A stretch of 64,000 nt of DNA, taken from Nocardiopsis sp. NRRL B-16309 (lineage in GTDB: Bacteria > Actinomycetota > Actinomycetes > Streptosporangiales > Streptosporangiaceae). Below the pieces are notes generated by a model. It ran no database searches and had not been told where the DNA came from. It saw nothing but the letters and a program-made list of their open reading frames with translations. Below, one piece after another: positions 61,364 through 64,000 of this stretch (the stretch's first letter is position 1; the number at the start of each line of letters is the position of its first letter). Both the position numbers and the translations under genes were made by a program. The DNA lies in the NCBI RefSeq assembly GCF_001279585.1, contig NZ_LGEC01000058.1:186001-250000 (forward strand). The letters run 5' to 3'.

Positions 61364-61448
61364 GGAGCCCAGGGGTGACGCGTGCAGGGACGTCCCCCTC
61401 CCTCACCCGAGGGGGGTCAAACGTCGGCCGTTCAGCTCTGCGGAACGA
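61364..61448 (+). repeat. Long direct repeat, copy 2
   Basis: Nearly identical to copy 1, with a few substitutions and a 2-base insertion in a G-run. The stretch from here to 61560 also holds three CCCCAGGGG/CCCCTGGGG-type motifs and a perfect 8-base hairpin GTGAGCGG-TT-CCGCTCAC (61540-61557). Confidence 0.9.
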
Positions 61449-61578
61449 CCGGGAGTCGGACGTGCACATGTGGGCCTGCCGAACCCCAGGGGGTTGAAGC
61501 CGCACGCATAGGCCTACGTGAGCCCCTGGGGGTTGGAGGTGAGCGGTTCCGCTCACGGCGACCCCAGGGGGGTTGGTC

Positions 61579-61720
61579 GGGCCAAAGCGAGGAACGAGCG
61601 GAGGCCCAAAGAAAGCACGGGCGAGGGCGCCGACGGGTCCTGGAGTGGCTGGAGGTGCACTCCCGAGGAACGAGGGCGTGCACCGGAAGGCGCGAAGGCC
61701 CCGTCTCAAAGGCGCCCGAG
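61579..61720. repeat. Dispersed intergenic repeat, copy B (modules in swapped order)
   Basis: Module 1 at 61579-61607 and module 2 at 61689-61720 correspond to the two modules at 32.5 kb but in the opposite order and further apart. Module 2 ends exactly at the 3' end of the tRNA-like gene. The region 61167-61720 has no credible protein gene. Confidence 0.72.
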
Positions 61721-61794
61721 TACCCCCGGTCGGACTCGAACCGACACTTGTGACCCTTTTAGGGGGCCTGCCTCTTCCATTGGGCTACGAGGGC
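61721..61794 (-). tRNA. tRNA-like gene with UAA anticodon triplet and short variable loop
   Basis: A 74-base cloverleaf can be folded on the minus strand. The acceptor is GCCCTCG against CGGGGGT (two G-U pairs), and the D arm is GCC/GGC with a GG-containing loop. The anticodon stem is GGCCC/GGGTC with loop CCTAAAA, followed by a six-base variable region and T arm GTCGG-TTCGAGT-CCGAC. The discriminator is A and CCA is not encoded. Position 33 is C rather than the near-universal U. The triplet would read UUA (Leu), but leucine tRNAs have a long variable arm, which is absent. It may be an unusual or decayed tRNA; identity is uncertain. Confidence 0.7.
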
Positions 61795-61919
61795 GTGCCC
61801 ATCATACCGGCCGGGTCGATTGCCCACTTTGGTTCCGCTTGGCCGGATGGGGACACGAAACGACCGGCCTCTCGGGGAGACCGGTCGTTCCTCGTCGTGT
61901 GCCGCGCGGCGGTCGGGGG

Positions 61920-63296
61920 TCAGCTGACCCGGCGGAGCTCTCCGTTCTCCACCTGGGGCCGGCTGGCCTCGGCGAAGGCCTGGCGGGGCTCGACCATCTC
62001 CGGCAGCGCGGCGAAGTCGCGGCGCAGGAAGAAGGCGAGCGTCCAGTCCGACAGGACGCGCATCTTGCGGTTGAAGGTCGGGACCGCGAACAGGTGGTAG
62101 GCGCGGTGCGCGTACCAGGCGAGGCGGCCGTTCAGCTTGATCTTGCCGAAGAGCTGGGCGGCGCCCTTGTGCAGGCCGAGCCCGGCGACCGCGCCGAGGT
62201 TCTTGTGGCGGTAGGCCTTGAGCTTGCCGTTGCGCAGGCTCGCGATCACGTTGTCGGCGAGCACGGGGGCCTGGCGGACCGCGTTCTGGGCGTTGGGCGG
62301 GTAGTAGCCGCCGTTGCCGTCGGGCACCTGGGCGTTGTCGCCGCCGGCGAAGGCGTTCTCCACACCGTTGACGGTCAGGAACTCGCTGGTGTCGATGTGG
62401 CCCTTGGGTCCGAGGGGCAGGTCACTGGCGGCGACGACCGGGCTGGGCTTGACGCCCGCGGTCCACACCAGGGTGCCCGCGTCGAACTCGTCGCCGTCGC
62501 TGAGCTTGATGCGCTGGTCGACCGCCGACTCCAGGAACGTCTTGAGCCGGACGTCGATGCCGCGCCGGCGCAGCTGGTTCAGCGCCTTGGTGCCGACCTC
62601 CGGGCCGACCTCGGGCAGGATCTTGTCCGCGGCCTCGATGAGGTAGAACTGCACGTCCTCCAGCCCGATCGAGCTGTACATCCGGATCGCGTCGCGGACC
62701 AGGTCCTCCAGCTCGGCGATGGCCTCGGCCCCGGCGAACCCGCCGCCGACGAACACGAAGTTCAGGGCCTTGGCGCGCACGGCCTCGTCGTCGGTGGAGT
62801 CGGCGATGGCGAGCTGGTTGAGCACGTGGTTGCGGAGGTAGGCGGCCTCCTCCACGGTCTTGATGCCGATGCCGCACTCGGCCAGGCCCGGGATCGGCAG
62901 GGTGCGCGAGACGGCACCCGCGGCGAGCACGATGTGGTCGTAGTGGAGGGTCTCCGGCTCGCCGACGTTGGGCTCGTAGCGCACGGTGCGGTCGGCGTGG
63001 TCGATGCGGACGACCCGGCCGCCCAGGACGCGCACGCGGTCGAAGACCTCGCGCAGCGGGACGACGACGTGGCGGGGCGAGATGTTGCCGGACGCGGTCT
63101 CGGGCAGGAACGGCTGGTAGGTCATGTAGGAGTTCGGGTCGATGACGGTGATGCGCGCTTCGCCGGCCCCGAGCTTCTTCTCCAGTCGCCTCGCGGTGTA
63201 CATCCCGAGGTACCCACCGCCGACGATGAGGATGTGCGGGATCTCCGCGTCGTCCCCGCCGCCGTGCACCAGCCGGTAGTTCCTGCTCTCGGTCAT
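61920..63296 (-). CDS. ndh: Type II NADH dehydrogenase
   Basis: A 458-residue single-subunit, non-proton-pumping NADH:quinone oxidoreductase. FAD-binding motif ILIVGGGYLGMYTARRL lies near residue 24 and the NADH-binding motif FVFVGGGFAGAEAIAEL near 180. The quinone region is NGGYYPPNAQNAVRQA, and an amphipathic C-terminal membrane-binding segment follows. It sits on the cytoplasmic face of the membrane and feeds electrons to menaquinone. ATG 63296 is chosen; longer in-frame sequence upstream overlaps the operator region. Two Rex-type operators lie upstream, so expression should rise when the NADH/NAD+ ratio is high. Confidence 0.93.
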   Translation of the reverse strand: MTESRNYRLVHGGGDDAEIPHILIVGGGYLGMYTARRLEKKLGAGEARITVIDPNSYMTYQPFLPETASGNISPRHVVVPLREVFDRVRVLGGRVVRIDHADRTVRYEPNVGEPETLHYDHIVLAAGAVSRTLPIPGLAECGIGIKTVEEAAYLRNHVLNQLAIADSTDDEAVRAKALNFVFVGGGFAGAEAIAELEDLVRDAIRMYSSIGLEDVQFYLIEAADKILPEVGPEVGTKALNQLRRRGIDVRLKTFLESAVDQRIKLSDGDEFDAGTLVWTAGVKPSPVVAASDLPLGPKGHIDTSEFLTVNGVENAFAGGDNAQVPDGNGGYYPPNAQNAVRQAPVLADNVIASLRNGKLKAYRHKNLGAVAGLGLHKGAAQLFGKIKLNGRLAWYAHRAYHLFAVPTFNRKMRVLSDWTLAFFLRRDFAALPEMVEPRQAFAEASRPQVENGELRRVS

Positions 63297-63431
63297 CGCA
63301 TATCCGCCCTTGGGGTTCTCCGCCGCCCCTCCCGGGACTGCGGCGTCTGTTCTTGGTCTTCGGTCGCCCTGCCGTGGTCCAGCCGGGTCCCGTCCGAACC
63401 GCGGAGAGTGTCCGCGACTCTGCGGCGCCTG

Positions 63432-63451
63432 CTTGTGCATTCTTTCACAAG
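63432..63451. promoter_or_regulatory. Rex-type operator 1
   Basis: TTGTG-N8-CACAA at 63433-63450 with a C/G flank on either side. It matches the redox regulator Rex consensus TTGTGAANNNNTTCACAA with one mismatch in the left half. It lies about 136 bases before the ndh start. Confidence 0.72.
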
Positions 63452-63536
63452 CCCCCTCCGCAGAGAAGGTTCACATCTGATCACCTTCGCACCACTTTCC
63501 CCGTAACCTGCACGACATATCCGCAGGTCAGAGGGG

Positions 63537-63554
63537 TTGTGAAAGCTTTCACAA
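63537..63554. promoter_or_regulatory. Rex-type operator 2, perfect palindrome
   Basis: An 18-base perfect palindrome (TTGTGAAAGCTTTCACAA) matching the Rex consensus fully. It lies about 240 bases before the ndh start and 105 bases from operator 1. Two sites would allow cooperative or looped repression. Confidence 0.82.
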
Positions 63555-63642
63555 GGCCGTGGCGCGGTGACGCGTCTCACCCCGGGGCCCGGTGGCGGAG
63601 AGGAAAACCCCTGGTCACCGGACCGCTCGTCGGGGCGCGTCG

Positions 63643-64000
63643 CTACACGATGAGGCTCCAGGCCACACCGTCGAGGATGTCGTGCTCACTGGCGGTGAAG
63701 TGGTCGGCGCCCGTGCGCTCGAGCACGCGCGAGAGCACCAGCGCGCCGGCGGCGATCACGTCCACCCGACCCGGGTGCATGACGCCGATCCCGGCCCGCT
63801 CGGCCGAGGTGGACTTGAGCAGTTCCTCGGTGATCCGGGTCAGGTCGCCCACGCTTACGTCGGAGTGGTGGATCCGCTCGGGGTCGTACTCGGGCAGGCC
63901 CAGGGCGATCCCGGCGACCGTGGTCGCGGTCCCCGCGACGCACACCACCGAACCCGCCTCGCGCAGCGGCACGACCTTCTCGACCTCGTCGAGCGCGGCG
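63643..64000 (-). CDS. Ppx/GppA-family phosphatase, C-terminal part
   Basis: The last 118 codons of an exopolyphosphatase/pppGpp phosphatase-like protein; the start lies beyond the window. GTATTVAGIALGL is the second phosphate-binding motif of the actin-like ATPase fold, and VDVIAAGALVLSRVL is typical of the family C-terminus. The group degrades polyphosphate or pppGpp. Which activity applies cannot be decided from this fragment. Confidence 0.85.
   Translation of the reverse strand, partial: AALDEVEKVVPLREAGSVVCVAGTATTVAGIALGLPEYDPERIHHSDVSVGDLTRITEELLKSTSAERAGIGVMHPGRVDVIAAGALVLSRVLERTGADHFTASEHDILDGVAWSLIV

Noticed and set aside
61432..61753. Small frames in the repeat nest before the tRNA-like gene
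   Set aside because: They are made of translated repeats and run into the tRNA; no ribosome sites and no consistent codon usage.

Overview
The window is high-GC DNA from a filamentous-type actinobacterium. Several things point there: GC-rich third codon positions, GTG/TTG starts, a mycothiol-conjugate amidase, PknB-type kinases, an Rpf-like muralysin, an SCO7613-type membrane protein, and a TTA codon placed as in bldA-dependent genes. Nocardiopsis or a near relative in the Streptosporangiales is my best guess, inferred from gene content only. There is no prophage, intact insertion sequence, CRISPR array or biosynthetic cluster.

Much of the window follows, in order, the Mycobacterium tuberculosis stretch I remember as roughly Rv1110 down to Rv1074c. 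That backbone is xseB-xseA, a lipid-droplet-type protein, ispH, DUF4245, glpX, fumC, phoH, a cis-isoprenyl transferase, a DUF255 thioredoxin-like protein, a small membrane protein with mca, DUF4307, greA, metB, cbs, a GDSL hydrolase and a thiolase. Lineage-specific genes sit between backbone genes.

Layout. 0-4.4 kb: a truncated GH3 beta-glucosidase, rmuC and a DUF6542 membrane protein. 4.4-11.5 kb: exonuclease VII, two surface/unknown proteins, ispH, DUF4245, and a TetR regulator divergent from glpX. 11.6-19 kb: a DUF3352 protein, a drug-type ABC exporter, a decayed stretch with a TnpB remnant, two overlapping RNHCP genes behind a possible leader peptide, DUF1707 and fumC. 19-27.5 kb: a PASTA-less Ser/Thr kinase, two paralogous secreted muralytic enzymes behind a long leader, and a giant polytopic membrane protein. 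27.6-37.2 kb: phoH, isoprenyl transferase, an ECF sigma factor divergent from a second kinase, DUF255, mca and greA. 37.2-47.8 kb (accessory): RDD protein, Kef-type antiporter, secreted beta-barrel-like protein, a FIST sensor divergent from an AAA+/VWA pair, and tandem GntR/UTRA repressors. 47.9-55.2 kb: transsulfuration (metB, cbs), an acetyltransferase, GDSL hydrolase, thiolase and DUF4287. 55.2-61.2 kb: a Bax-inhibitor-like protein and the proline catabolic pair with its divergent PucR regulator. 61.2-64 kb: repeats, an unusual tRNA-like gene, type II NADH dehydrogenase behind two Rex-type operators, and the end of a Ppx/GppA phosphatase.

The genes work mainly in central carbon metabolism (glpX, fumC, proline oxidation to glutamate), redox (ndh, mycothiol, transsulfuration), isoprenoids (ispH, cis-prenyl transferase) and envelope remodelling. 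The less ordinary features are regulatory or structural: the tRNA-like gene with a UAA anticodon in a short-variable-loop body, the TTA codon in the muralysin gene, modular intergenic repeats shared between distant sites, and paired operators at ndh, the GntR locus, glpX and the kinase/sigma locus.
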